Shown here: positions 26,397-35,128 of the stretch, piece after piece
How positions within the stretch are numbered: position 1 is the stretch's first letter
Layout: each line of letters opens with the position of its first letter
NCBI GenBank assembly: GCA_036265385.1
Contig: DATAPD010000015.1
Span: forward strand, 186,001-250,000
Direction of reading: 5' to 3'
Length of the DNA: 64,000 nucleotides
DNA from: DATAPD01 sp036265385
GTDB lineage: Bacteria; Acidobacteriota; Terriglobia; Terriglobales; Acidobacteriaceae
The notes under the pieces: generated by a model
What the model saw: the letters and a program-made list of their open reading frames with translations, nothing else
Databases searched by the model: none
What the model was told of the DNA's origin: nothing
Translations under genes and position numbers: made by a program

Positions 26397-27815
26397 GTGT
26401 TCAAACGCCGTTGGGTGATCGCATGGGTGATCTTGGGGCTGGTGATCGCCATTGGTGTGTTCGCCGCATTCAAGTCTCGCGGCAATGACAAGTCCCAATT
26501 TTTCGCCACTAAGGTTGATACAGGAAGCATACGGCAGGTCGTTGAGGCTACAGGTACGATCAATGCCGTCACGACCGTACAGGTCGGATCGCAAGTCTCC
26601 GGCACAATCGCCAAGCTGTTCGTTGACTTCAATTCACGCGTAAAAAAAGGCCAGGTAATCGCGCAGATTGATCCCTCCTTGTTTCAAGGGGTCTTACTAC
26701 AGGCGCGTGCCGACCTTGCAAATGCGCAAGCCAATTTGGTCGCGGCGAAAGCAAATTTTGAGAAAGCAAAGGCGACTGCTGTACAAGCCAAGGCAGATTT
26801 TGAACGCACACAAGGTCTAACCAATGCTGGAGTCATGAGCCCGCAGCAACTGGACCTTGCGCGCTCGAATGCGGACAGTTCACAAGCAGCCGTTGCTGCC
26901 GCGGAAGCTCAGATCACACAGGCGGCTGCGCAGGTAAAGCAGAAGCAGGCAGCTGTCGAAGTCGCAGAAACAAACCTGAATTACACGACTATCCACGCGC
27001 CAATCGATGGAACTGTCATTGCCCGCAACGTAGATGTCGGGCAGACCGTCGCTGCATCCTTGCAGGCACCCACGCTGTTCACGATCGCGCAAGACCTGAC
27101 GAAGATGCAGGTTTACGCAAACACCGATGAATCGGATGTGGGGATGATCCGGCAAGAACAGCCTGTGTCGTTCAAAGTGGATGCGTTTCCGAAAGACACG
27201 TTTTCAGGACGTGTCTCGCAGGTTCGAATGAATGCGACGGTCGTGCAGAACGTCGTGACGTACAACACAGTGATCGATTTCGATAACCCGGAACTGAAGC
27301 TGTTCCCGGGAATGACGGCTTACATCACGATACCGGTGGCGAGCGCGACGGATATTTTGCGCGTGCCGAATGGCGCACTTCGATTCAAACCTGATTTGAA
27401 GGCCGAAGAGATTCGCGCTCTTTATCAGAAATATGGATTGAGTGGGGGGGACACTGCCGGTGGACAATCACCCGCAAACGGTGCTCCGCAAGGAGGATCC
27501 GGAGGTGAACGTAGAAATCGAGGACAGGGTGGCCAAGGAGAAAATGGCGGTGCCGGCAGAGGTGCAGCTGGCGGAGCGGCGCCCCAGACTCGCACCCCAC
27601 GACTTGATGTCACGGTTATCTGGAAGCTGCTGCCGGACAAAAGCCTTGAGCCTGTGCGCATCCGTACCGGAATTACGGACCACACGGTGACAGAGGTGTC
27701 ACAGGTGCTCAGAGGATCTCTGAAGGATGGCGACGAAGTTGTCACAGGTTCAATGAACGCTGCTTCCGGAACTCGTGCGCCCGGTTTGGGCGGTCCTGGT
27801 CCTGGGAGGCGATAA
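26397..27815 (+). CDS. macA: MacA-type periplasmic adaptor (membrane fusion protein)
   Basis: About 472 residues. I prefer GTG 26397 over GTG 26391 because AGAAAGG lies 6-7 nt before it. A membrane anchor (residues ~5-22) is followed by the lipoyl half-motif VQVGSQVSGTIAKLFVDFNS, an alpha-hairpin with many Gln/Ala heptads (~100-185), the second lipoyl half, and a beta-barrel. An unusual Gly/Asn/Arg-rich insert of about 50 residues (around 345-395, rich in GGQGENGGAG-type sequence) interrupts the membrane-proximal domain. It bridges the MacB pump to an outer-membrane channel, which is not encoded here. Confidence 0.9.
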   Translation: MFKRRWVIAWVILGLVIAIGVFAAFKSRGNDKSQFFATKVDTGSIRQVVEATGTINAVTTVQVGSQVSGTIAKLFVDFNSRVKKGQVIAQIDPSLFQGVLLQARADLANAQANLVAAKANFEKAKATAVQAKADFERTQGLTNAGVMSPQQLDLARSNADSSQAAVAAAEAQITQAAAQVKQKQAAVEVAETNLNYTTIHAPIDGTVIARNVDVGQTVAASLQAPTLFTIAQDLTKMQVYANTDESDVGMIRQEQPVSFKVDAFPKDTFSGRVSQVRMNATVVQNVVTYNTVIDFDNPELKLFPGMTAYITIPVASATDILRVPNGALRFKPDLKAEEIRALYQKYGLSGGDTAGGQSPANGAPQGGSGGERRNRGQGGQGENGGAGRGAAGGAAPQTRTPRLDVTVIWKLLPDKSLEPVRIRTGITDHTVTEVSQVLRGSLKDGDEVVTGSMNAASGTRAPGLGGPGPGRR

Positions 27816-27817
27816 CC

Positions 27818-28600
27818 ATGGCTACCTCGTTTCAACCTGACGTCGCTACTCCAGGAACAAGAACGAACGCAGTCATCCATACAATCGACATCCACAAGTA
27901 CTACGAACTGGGCGAGACACGCGTGCACGCTTTGCGTGGAGTGAGTGTGCAGATTGCAGCCGGGGAATTTGTCGCGATCATGGGCGCGAGCGGCAGTGGC
28001 AAATCCACGTTCATGAACATTCTTGGATGCCTTGATAAACCAAGCGGAGGCGAGTATCTGCTGGACGGTATCCAAGTCTCGAAGTTGTCGAAAAACGAGC
28101 TGGCAAAAATCCGCAACCAGAAAATCGGGTTCGTATTCCAGGGTTTCAATCTACTGTCGCGAACCACTGCTCTGGAAAACGTCGAGCTGCCAACTTTGTA
28201 TGCACACGTGACCCGCGCGGAAGGGCAGAAGCGGGCGCAGGATTCACTTCAGTTGGTGGGACTTGGCGACCGAGTACTTCACTATCCGTCGCAGCTTTCT
28301 GGGGGTCAGCAGCAGAGGGTAGCGATCGCTCGTGCGCTTGTTAACCAACCTTCGTTACTGTTGGCTGATGAACCGACGGGGAATCTCGATAGCCGCACGT
28401 CGATCGAAATCATGGATGTGTTGCAGAAATTGAATGACAAGGGATTGACCATCGTGCTCGTCACGCACGAACCGGACATCGCGAATTTTGCTAAGCGGAT
28501 TATTCATTTCCGCGATGGGAAAATACGGCAGGATGAAGCCGTGAGAAACCGCCCTGTGGCAAACGAAGTACTGCGCCAGATGCCAGTACTGGAAGATTGA
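27818..28600 (+). CDS. MacB-type ABC transporter ATP-binding protein
   Basis: A 260-residue ATPase of the LolD/MacB group. Walker A GASGSGKS, signature QLSGGQQQRVAIARALV and Walker B LLLADEPTGNLDSR are all present, with the switch His in VLVTHEPD. It starts 2 bp after the adaptor stop. In E. coli MacB the ATPase and permease are one polypeptide; here they are separate, as is common in this phylum. It drives the permease encoded next by a mechanical cycle on the periplasmic side. Confidence 0.95.
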   Translation: MATSFQPDVATPGTRTNAVIHTIDIHKYYELGETRVHALRGVSVQIAAGEFVAIMGASGSGKSTFMNILGCLDKPSGGEYLLDGIQVSKLSKNELAKIRNQKIGFVFQGFNLLSRTTALENVELPTLYAHVTRAEGQKRAQDSLQLVGLGDRVLHYPSQLSGGQQQRVAIARALVNQPSLLLADEPTGNLDSRTSIEIMDVLQKLNDKGLTIVLVTHEPDIANFAKRIIHFRDGKIRQDEAVRNRPVANEVLRQMPVLED

Positions 28601-28607
28601 GGAACGG

Positions 28608-29828
28608 ATGAATTTAACCGCCATTCTTCGGATCGCGATGCGGGCCCTGGCCCGCAACAAGCTGCGTTCTGCACTGACGATGCTGGGGATCATTATTGGT
28701 GTGGGTGCCGTGATCGCGATGGTCAGCGTCGGACAAGGAGCCCAGCAGCAGGCGCAAGATCAGATCGCAGCAATGGGCTCGAACATTTTGTTCGTCGGAT
28801 CCGGGACGGTGACGCGCGGCGGCATGCGTATGGGATGGGGCGCAACGAAGACGCTTGTGTATGACGATATGACCGCGATTCTGCGTGAGTGTCCGGCGGT
28901 TAGGGCAGCGGCGCCGGGCAGCCAGTCTTCTGCGCAGGTGGTGTTCGGTAATGACAACTGGGCTACCCAGATCAACGGCACCGAACCACAGTATTTTGAT
29001 ATCCGAAACTGGCCGTTCCAGGAAGGCGGGCCATTCTCGCAGAACGACGTGGAGATGGCTGCGAATGTGGCCGTCATCGGCGAGACGGTGCGGAAGAACT
29101 TGTTCGGCCCGACAGATCCGATTGGCGAAACAATTCGCGTCAATAATCTTCCCTTCAAGGTGGTTGGGGTACTTGCGTCTAAAGGAACTTCGGCCGCCAT
29201 GGGCCAGGACCAGGATGATGTCATTGTTGTCCCCTTGACCACTTTGCAGAAGAAGATCACCGGACAAGACTGGCTGCGATGGATTATGGTTTCGGCCGTG
29301 TCTCGGGAAGCCAGCTATGCGGCGCAGCAGCAAATCACAGGTCTCCTGCGAGATCGACATCGTATTCGTCCTGGGCAGGACGACGATTTCATGGTTCGCA
29401 ATTTGGCGGACATGGCAGAGCTTGCTGATCAGCAGGCGCGATTATTCACAATTCTGCTCGCCTCGATCGCGAGCATTTCCCTGCTGGTCGGCGGCATCGG
29501 GATCATGAACATCATGTTGGTGTCTGTGACTGAGCGTACGCGGGAAATTGGGATCCGCATGGCCATCGGCGCGACCGAAGGTGATGTGCAACAACAATTT
29601 CTAATTGAGTCCATTGTGCTGAGTTTGATTGGGGGCGTGATCGGAATTCTGATCGGGCTTGTGTCGTCGTACATGATCACACACACGCTCGGTTGGCCTG
29701 TCCTGGTTTCGACCAAGGCTGTGATTACAGCTACGATCTTCTCTGCAGCAGTCGGCATTTTCTTCGGATTCTATCCAGCGCGAAAGGCCGCGCGACTGGA
29801 TCCGATCGACGCACTCCGGTACGAGTGA
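28608..29828 (+). CDS. MacB-type ABC permease (FtsX family)
   Basis: A 406-residue permease. One N-terminal membrane helix (about 20-42, within LRSALTMLGIIIGVGAVIAM) is followed by a large periplasmic MacB_PCD domain (~45-270) and three C-terminal helices, ending with the FtsX motif PARKAARLDPIDALRYE. ERTREIGIRMAIGATEGDV is the coupling-helix region. With the adaptor and ATPase it forms a tripartite exporter for macrolides, peptides or lipoproteins; the substrate is not deducible. Confidence 0.95.
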   Translation: MNLTAILRIAMRALARNKLRSALTMLGIIIGVGAVIAMVSVGQGAQQQAQDQIAAMGSNILFVGSGTVTRGGMRMGWGATKTLVYDDMTAILRECPAVRAAAPGSQSSAQVVFGNDNWATQINGTEPQYFDIRNWPFQEGGPFSQNDVEMAANVAVIGETVRKNLFGPTDPIGETIRVNNLPFKVVGVLASKGTSAAMGQDQDDVIVVPLTTLQKKITGQDWLRWIMVSAVSREASYAAQQQITGLLRDRHRIRPGQDDDFMVRNLADMAELADQQARLFTILLASIASISLLVGGIGIMNIMLVSVTERTREIGIRMAIGATEGDVQQQFLIESIVLSLIGGVIGILIGLVSSYMITHTLGWPVLVSTKAVITATIFSAAVGIFFGFYPARKAARLDPIDALRYE

Positions 29829-29858
29829 TCGCGCTCGAGGCGCTTGCTTTTAGCACGG

Positions 29859-29864
29859 TATAAT
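29859..29864 (+). promoter_or_regulatory. Candidate -10 element of uvrB
   Basis: A perfect TATAAT 65 bp before the uvrB ATG in the gap after the MacB permease gene. The -35 is poor, so this is a partial promoter match. Confidence 0.35.
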
Positions 29865-29929
29865 CAAGAGATTTCCACTTGACGGAATCGCGTTCTGGGG
29901 CGTGTCCGTAAGGTTCGGTCTTATTTTCC

Positions 29930-31918
29930 ATGGATTTCAGACTCTTCAGCGATTACAAGCCGGCAGGCGATCAGGCCAATGCTATCGAGACGCTCACTCG
30001 CGGTTTATTCGATCGTGAGCAGCATCAGGTGCTTCTTGGCGTAACGGGATCGGGCAAGACCTTCACCATGGCGAAGGTTATTGAGGCGGTGAATCGTCCG
30101 ACGCTGGTGTTGGCCCACAATAAAACGCTCGCTGCCCAGCTCTACCATGAGTTCAAGAGTTTCTTTCCGCAAAACGCCGTTGAATATTTCGTCTCCTACT
30201 ACGATTATTACCAGCCTGAAGCGTACGTTCCTGCGGCAGATCTTTATATCGAGAAAGAATCAACCATCAATGACGAACTCGACAAGCTGCGGCTTTCCGC
30301 CACGAAGTCACTCTTCGAGCGACGCGACACACTGATCGTTGCCTCGGTCAGTTGCATTTACGGCTTGGGATCTCCCGAGGCCTACTACGGGATGCTGCTG
30401 TTCGTCGAAAAAGGGCAGACCATAAAACGCGAGGACATCACTCGTAAGCTGGTCGAGATTCTTTACGAGCGAACAGATGGCGAGTTTCGGCGCGGAACTT
30501 TTCGGGTTCGCGGTGACGTTATCGAGATCTTCCCAACTTACGAAGACATGGCGTACCGCATTGAGCTGTGGGGAGACCAGGTGGAGTCGCTGTCACAGAT
30601 CGATCCGCTATTTGGCACCGTCAAACAGAAGTACGTCAGGCTTCCGATTTATCCGAAAACGCATTATGTGATGAAGCCAGAGACGCGCGATCGCGCGATC
30701 CAGTCGATTAAAGAAGAATTAGCGTGGTGGGAAGTGGAGCTCGAAAAACAGGGCCGACTCGTCGAATCGCAGCGTGTTCACCAGCGGACGATGTTTGACC
30801 TCGAAATGATCAAATCAGTCGGCTACTGTCATGGGATTGAAAACTACTCACGCCATTTCACGGGGCGATTGCCCGGGGAGCCTCCGCCGACGCTGCTTGA
30901 CTACTTCGCACGAGATTACCTGATGTTCGTGGATGAATCTCATCAGACGGTACCGCAGCTGCATGGGATGTATCACGGAGACCGCTCACGGAAACAGAAC
31001 CTGGTGGAGTACGGATTTCGATTGCCTTCGGCGCTCGACAATCGTCCGCTGACTTTTGAAGAGTTCGAGCATCGCATGAACCAGATGATTTATGTCTCGG
31101 CAACGCCCGGGCCGTGGGAACTCACAAAAGCGTCTGGTGTAGTGGTTGAACAAATCATTCGACCAACTGGATTAATCGACCCGCCCGTGGAAATTCGCCC
31201 GGTGAAGGGCCAGATTGACGATCTCCTTCATGAGATTCGAGAGCGCGTAGCACGGGGAGAGCGCGTCCTTGTAACCACTCTTACAAAGCGAATGGCGGAA
31301 GACTTGGCGGAGTACTACGCCGAAGTCGGCGTGAAGTGCCGCTATATGCATTCGGAAATCGAGACTCTCGAACGTGTAAAGATTCTCCGGGATCTGCGCA
31401 AGGGCGAGTTCGATGTCCTGATTGGTATCAATCTGCTGCGCGAGGGTCTGGATCTTCCAGAGGTTTCGCTGGTAGCGATTTTGGATGCGGACAAAGAAGG
31501 GTTTCTCCGGTCCTCGGGATCCTTGATTCAGACTATCGGAAGATGCGCACGAAACCTGAATGGACGGGCACTCCTGTATGCCGACAGGGTAACTGACTCA
31601 ATGAAAACGGCAATGGATGAAACCGATCGCAGGCGAGCTATTCAGCAGGCTTACAACGAGGCGAACGGAATCACTCCTGAATCGATTGTTCGTCCGCTGA
31701 GCATGTCTCTTGCTTCGATCGTTGCCGCCGATTATGCGGACTTTACGACTGAGCCAGAAGGAATGCCGGAATTTAAATCTCAGGAAGAAGTCGACGTTTA
31801 TATCGGCAAGCTGGAAATGGATATGCGGGAGGCAGCGAAAAGATTTGAGTTCGAAAAAGCTGCCAAGCTCCGCGACACGATTAAGGAGCTGCGTACCAAG
31901 GAGTTCCTGTTTGCTTGA
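29930..31918 (+). CDS. uvrB: Excinuclease ABC subunit B (UvrB)
   Basis: A 662-residue damage-verifying helicase of nucleotide excision repair. Walker A GVTGSGKT is at 37-44. The beta-hairpin region reads YYDYYQPEAYVPAADLYIEK. Helicase motif II is VDESHQT, and motifs V and VI appear in INLLREGLDLPEVSLV and QTIGRCARN. The C-terminal UVR motif (EAAKRFEFEKAAKLRDTIKE) binds UvrC. The length is normal. The preceding gap holds a TATAAT. It is convergent with the CheR-like gene, 9 bp between stops. Confidence 0.98.
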   Translation: MDFRLFSDYKPAGDQANAIETLTRGLFDREQHQVLLGVTGSGKTFTMAKVIEAVNRPTLVLAHNKTLAAQLYHEFKSFFPQNAVEYFVSYYDYYQPEAYVPAADLYIEKESTINDELDKLRLSATKSLFERRDTLIVASVSCIYGLGSPEAYYGMLLFVEKGQTIKREDITRKLVEILYERTDGEFRRGTFRVRGDVIEIFPTYEDMAYRIELWGDQVESLSQIDPLFGTVKQKYVRLPIYPKTHYVMKPETRDRAIQSIKEELAWWEVELEKQGRLVESQRVHQRTMFDLEMIKSVGYCHGIENYSRHFTGRLPGEPPPTLLDYFARDYLMFVDESHQTVPQLHGMYHGDRSRKQNLVEYGFRLPSALDNRPLTFEEFEHRMNQMIYVSATPGPWELTKASGVVVEQIIRPTGLIDPPVEIRPVKGQIDDLLHEIRERVARGERVLVTTLTKRMAEDLAEYYAEVGVKCRYMHSEIETLERVKILRDLRKGEFDVLIGINLLREGLDLPEVSLVAILDADKEGFLRSSGSLIQTIGRCARNLNGRALLYADRVTDSMKTAMDETDRRRAIQQAYNEANGITPESIVRPLSMSLASIVAADYADFTTEPEGMPEFKSQEEVDVYIGKLEMDMREAAKRFEFEKAAKLRDTIKELRTKEFLFA

Positions 31919-31927
31919 GCGGTTGCC

Positions 31928-32779
31928 TTAAGCTCCCGTGGCTCGCGCCAGCGGTTTGCGGTATAAAACGTACTTTCCCATTGTGCGGCAATCAAGGGAA
32001 ACGTCGATAGCCGGCAATTTGTCGCGATCTCCTAACAACAAGTAACCACCCGGTTCGAGATACATTTGCATTCTCTGAACCAAGGCAATCCTTTGTGCGG
32101 TAGAAAATTGAGGCAGGACATCCAAGCACGCAATGCAATCGTAATGACCAAGGAATGCCGGCTGAATCAGGTTCATGGTCGTGAAGGCGACCATGTTTCG
32201 CAGACGCGGCTTGGCTAAAAAGTGCTCACCCACACGCGAAAAGTAAGAGTGCACGCGGTCGATCGGCAGGTGGATAAGGTCGGATTCAGGATAGAGTCCG
32301 CGTTCTGCGGTTTGGATGGCACTCTTCCGGATATCACTTCCGACCAGGTGTGCGGCCCAACCCGTTTCCATCTGCAGGAATTCGCAGGTTGCAATGGCAA
32401 ACTCGTACACTTCCTGCCCGGTGCCACAACCTGCGCTCCAGACACGAAGGGGCCTTGGTTGACTGTTCTGTTTCCGGATCCGGGTTTCCGGCAGTACTAC
32501 GTTTTGAAACGCCGATAGTGCAGCGGGATGTTTTCCGAATTCACATGCATTTTCCAGCAATGAATCCATCAACGACTCGAGTTCGTCGTCCGAATCTTTC
32601 AGCTGATTGAGATAATCCCGTGGAGATGGAATCTGAGTCGATTCCATGTGCGCGGCGATGGCCGGTATGAGCGTCTGGTCGGAACTCTGGAGCAAAACGC
32701 CAGTCTCGCGTTCAATGAGTAAACGCAATTCTGAGAGCTCATGCGCCAGAAAAGTTGAATTGACCGACAGGCGATGCAT
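31928..32779 (-). CDS. CheR-like methyltransferase with degenerate catalytic motifs
   Basis: A 283-residue protein with the CheR layout. A helical N-terminal domain (~10-80) precedes an AdoMet-binding domain with VWSAGCGTGQEVYEFAI and SDIRKSAIQTAERGLYP. Two hallmark CheR motifs are changed. Where CheR has N-E-T-x-F-F-R, this reads ENACEFGKHP. Where CheR has F-C-R-N-V-x-I-Y-F, this reads ACLDVLPQF. AdoMet binding may persist but receptor glutamate methylation is doubtful. It is the last gene of a putative sigma-54-dependent operon. Compare the canonical CheR at 43998-44900. Confidence 0.8.
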   Translation of the reverse strand: MHRLSVNSTFLAHELSELRLLIERETGVLLQSSDQTLIPAIAAHMESTQIPSPRDYLNQLKDSDDELESLMDSLLENACEFGKHPAALSAFQNVVLPETRIRKQNSQPRPLRVWSAGCGTGQEVYEFAIATCEFLQMETGWAAHLVGSDIRKSAIQTAERGLYPESDLIHLPIDRVHSYFSRVGEHFLAKPRLRNMVAFTTMNLIQPAFLGHYDCIACLDVLPQFSTAQRIALVQRMQMYLEPGGYLLLGDRDKLPAIDVSLDCRTMGKYVLYRKPLARATGA

Positions 32780-32860
32780 ACACTCCCCTACTTCTGACCG
32801 AAAAAGATTTCGTCGCGCGCGACGGCGCGTACATACAGGGGAGGTAAGTTGTAAATGCGG

Positions 32861-33532
32861 CTAACAGGCCGCCGCTTGTTGCCTCGAACGCCCGATTCTC
32901 GTATCTTCCGAGAAATTGAGTTCTTTCTCTAACGATGAAAACCTCTGTAACGTTTCGTGAATGCGCAGGGACATACTCCGAATTGTTTCCAACTGACCAA
33001 TCATGACCGGCGAGAGATTAGCACTCTCCAACAACAACAGTTCCGCATTACCTAGAATTGAAGTAAGCGCATTGTTCACGGAATGCCGCGCATCTAGCAC
33101 ATAACGACCGAGAGCAGCTTCCTGCTCCAGTTTGCCCCGGTCACTCTCCGCAGTCTGAGCCCGCGCTTCTGCACCGCTACGCGCGAGAATCTCGGACCCG
33201 ACTGTGACCAGGACGTCGCTCCAACCTTCAGCGCGATGAAAAACAATGCATTTCGGGAATTCTTGTCCGATCGTGGCCTTGACTAGCGGATCATCAACCA
33301 TCACGAGAACTGGCTTGTCTGCTTTTGATAGCTCGATCAACACGGAACGGAGATCGGCGTCCGAAAGCCCTCCAAGCATAGCCATGTCAAAAGCGTCCCC
33401 GGCAAAACGCAGATTCCTATCGCTCCCGAAAAGAGTGAAAGCCGGTACGACTGACTCCGAGCGCCAGCGATTCGTCAGGACCTTGGGGAACGCAGTCTCA
33501 TCAGAGACAATCAGAATGTTTGGCTGGTTCAA
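32861..33532 (-). CDS. Pseudo-receiver fused to an orphan histidine-kinase DHp helix
   Basis: About 223 residues. A TTG at 33532 preceded by GGGAG and lying 13 bp after the upstream stop is the likely start; the frame reaches 33589. Residues ~1-115 have a receiver-like pattern (NILIVSDE, then FDMAMLGGLSD, then PVLVMVDDP), but the phospho-acceptor Asp position reads G. Residues ~140-205 form a helix pair with DARHSVNNALTSILGNAELL, close to the HisKA H-box and its following helix. No ATPase domain follows: the protein ends after ~20 polar residues. It may be a phosphorelay intermediate or a dimer-forming adaptor. Confidence 0.65.
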   Translation of the reverse strand: MNQPNILIVSDETAFPKVLTNRWRSESVVPAFTLFGSDRNLRFAGDAFDMAMLGGLSDADLRSVLIELSKADKPVLVMVDDPLVKATIGQEFPKCIVFHRAEGWSDVLVTVGSEILARSGAEARAQTAESDRGKLEQEAALGRYVLDARHSVNNALTSILGNAELLLLESANLSPVMIGQLETIRSMSLRIHETLQRFSSLEKELNFSEDTRIGRSRQQAAAC

Positions 33533-33545
33533 GTGCCCTGCTCCC

Positions 33546-34577
33546 TCAGTTACTTGGTTCTTGTTCGGTGTCTCCTGCTGCAACTTCAAACTCTGGACTA
33601 GAAGATTGTTTCACCGCAAAACCGCGTGCAGCGCGAGCACCAGCAGCCGCGCCTGCCGCTTTCGTTTTGCTCCCATCTGGCTTCGCCTGAGAGCCTGCTC
33701 CCTTTCGAAGTGCATCGTCGACCGAAGCCCGAATATCGACCAGCATGCGCAACGGCTGACCGGAGGAATACTCCGCCTGGAACATGACCTTCCATGACTG
33801 GCAAATCATTCGAAGGCGAGCCACGGGTTCTTCGACGGAGAATTGTGCCCGACGACAATCAAGCGTGGGGACGCCGCGACTTTCGAGATCACGCAGGCCA
33901 TCGAGGATGGCATTGAGATCGTCATGCATCAATCGAAAGAAAACCCGCCGCATCATGAAGCTGAAGCGTGCAAAAGCCACCATGGATGCCGGATCAAAAT
34001 ATTTTTCAGCACATTGGACTTTCAATTTCCTGCCTTGTTCGAGAATGCCGCTATGCAGAAGATCGCTAAGCCGGCGACATTTATGTGCCGACTGCAACAG
34101 GACCTCGACCTGCTTCTGCAAGGGCGAGGGTGTCGTATCGACCTTACCCAGTACCGGTTCGAGAACCTGGGCAACGTAATCACAATCCACGTCGCTGTCT
34201 TCCAGGCCAGAGGGCGTGCAGTGCGAGAAAAACTGGACTAACAGGAAGTCGATCTTGTCGCGATCCGCCGGCTGCTTGTTCTCCTTCGCGAGGTGATGAG
34301 CGAGGAGGTTGGCTAACGATTCTTCGGAAGCTAGCGTCGTCGTTTGTAAAAACTGTCTGAGCTGATGAACTTGAATGTGAGTATCCACATCGAGCAACCA
34401 CTGCTGTGCCTGCTCGACGGACTCTTTTGGCGGCGATTCGAGACCCGCTTCTAGATCGGGGCATGGCGGTACTTCAACCACGAACTCCCGTATGAGCGCC
34501 GTGTACACCGGGTGTAAAGCGCGAGTGAGACGCCACTGTTCAGCCATATCAAGCGATTTTGTTGCGGTATTTTTCAT
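33546..34577 (-). CDS. Alpha-helical protein of unknown function in the PilZ operon
   Basis: A 343-residue soluble protein with no family that I recognise. The start is set by an ATGA overlap with the PilZ-like gene. Sequence is mostly helical, with a conserved-looking core CAEKYFDPASMVAFARFSF and MMRRVFFRLMHDDLNAILDG. The last ~60 residues are Ala/Gly/Ser-rich and likely disordered. It lies between a PilZ-like gene and a DHp-containing gene, so a role as an adaptor in signalling is plausible but unproven. A relationship with DUF1631-type proteins that accompany PilZ genes is possible. Confidence 0.65.
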   Translation of the reverse strand: MKNTATKSLDMAEQWRLTRALHPVYTALIREFVVEVPPCPDLEAGLESPPKESVEQAQQWLLDVDTHIQVHQLRQFLQTTTLASEESLANLLAHHLAKENKQPADRDKIDFLLVQFFSHCTPSGLEDSDVDCDYVAQVLEPVLGKVDTTPSPLQKQVEVLLQSAHKCRRLSDLLHSGILEQGRKLKVQCAEKYFDPASMVAFARFSFMMRRVFFRLMHDDLNAILDGLRDLESRGVPTLDCRRAQFSVEEPVARLRMICQSWKVMFQAEYSSGQPLRMLVDIRASVDDALRKGAGSQAKPDGSKTKAAGAAAGARAARGFAVKQSSSPEFEVAAGDTEQEPSN

Positions 34578-34918
34578 GGGTTCACGATCCAATTGGTTAC
34601 GGCCGAAGTAAAACGTGCCGCTACTGCCGTGCGGCCATCGTGGTACTGCACAGCAACCACAGTCGCCTCGACATCTAAAGATCCGTCTGAGTTCTCCACG
34701 CGTACGCGATCGCCAAACTCAAGGGGTTGAAAGAGCGCGAAGAGGACTTCGCGAGCGGTCCCGAACTCGATGACAGCTCCCTCACCCAGCCAATCGGAAC
34801 CTGGTTGGGTGACACGCACAGCCAAGCGGAGTGGTGTTGCCTGTGGAAAGAATTTGGCCAGTTGTTCCACGATTCCATGCGTGGAAGACCGCGCCGGTGC
34901 TGTCGCCTGTTGCGCCAA
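34574..34918 (-). CDS. PilZ-like domain protein
   Basis: A 114-residue protein starting at TTG 34918, preceded by AAGGAG with 9-nt spacing; the frame extends to 35047 without a better start. The pattern LRLAVRVTQPGSDWLGEGAVIEFGTAREVLF, split here as LRLAVRVTQPGSDW then LGEGAVIEFGTA, followed by PLEFGDRVRV and a final DGRTAVAARF is that of a six-stranded PilZ barrel. The c-di-GMP motifs R-x-x-x-R and D-x-S-x-x-G are not recognisable, so ligand binding is uncertain. It is the first gene of an operon that ends with the CheR-like gene, downstream of a sigma-54 promoter. Confidence 0.6.
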   Translation of the reverse strand: MAQQATAPARSSTHGIVEQLAKFFPQATPLRLAVRVTQPGSDWLGEGAVIEFGTAREVLFALFQPLEFGDRVRVENSDGSLDVEATVVAVQYHDGRTAVAARFTSAVTNWIVNP

Positions 34919-35016
34919 TGAAGACTTCTCCTTCTGGTGGTGAGTTCGATTTATTGAAGTACAGGGAGAAACACTCAACCGGAGTGAGGGGAGAAATCTC
35001 CGACGTATCCTTATCG

Positions 35017-35032
35017 AGCATCCTCCGCGCCA
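35017..35032 (-). promoter_or_regulatory. Sigma-54 (RpoN) promoter of the PilZ-like operon
   Basis: Read on the minus strand: TGGCGCGGAGGATGCT. It matches the consensus TGGCACG-N4-TTGCW at 14 of 16 positions counting the four N, with the invariant GG and GC exactly 10 bp apart. The predicted start of transcription is about 35006, some 88 nt before the PilZ-like TTG. An NtrC-type activator is encoded immediately upstream, and palindromes lie 110-150 bp upstream of the start, the usual enhancer distance. Confidence 0.7.
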
Positions 35033-35128
35033 AAAAACCGGGGGCATGTCCTAAGGATTTTTGGACTGATTTCAAAGAGGGTTAGACGCGCTCTTGTCCA
35101 GCTGCGTCGCGAATAGAAATTAGCAACG

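Noticed and set aside
27425..28075. A 216-codon minus-strand open frame
   Set aside because: It overlaps the MacA and MacB genes on the other strand and is Pro/Ser-rich with no domain.
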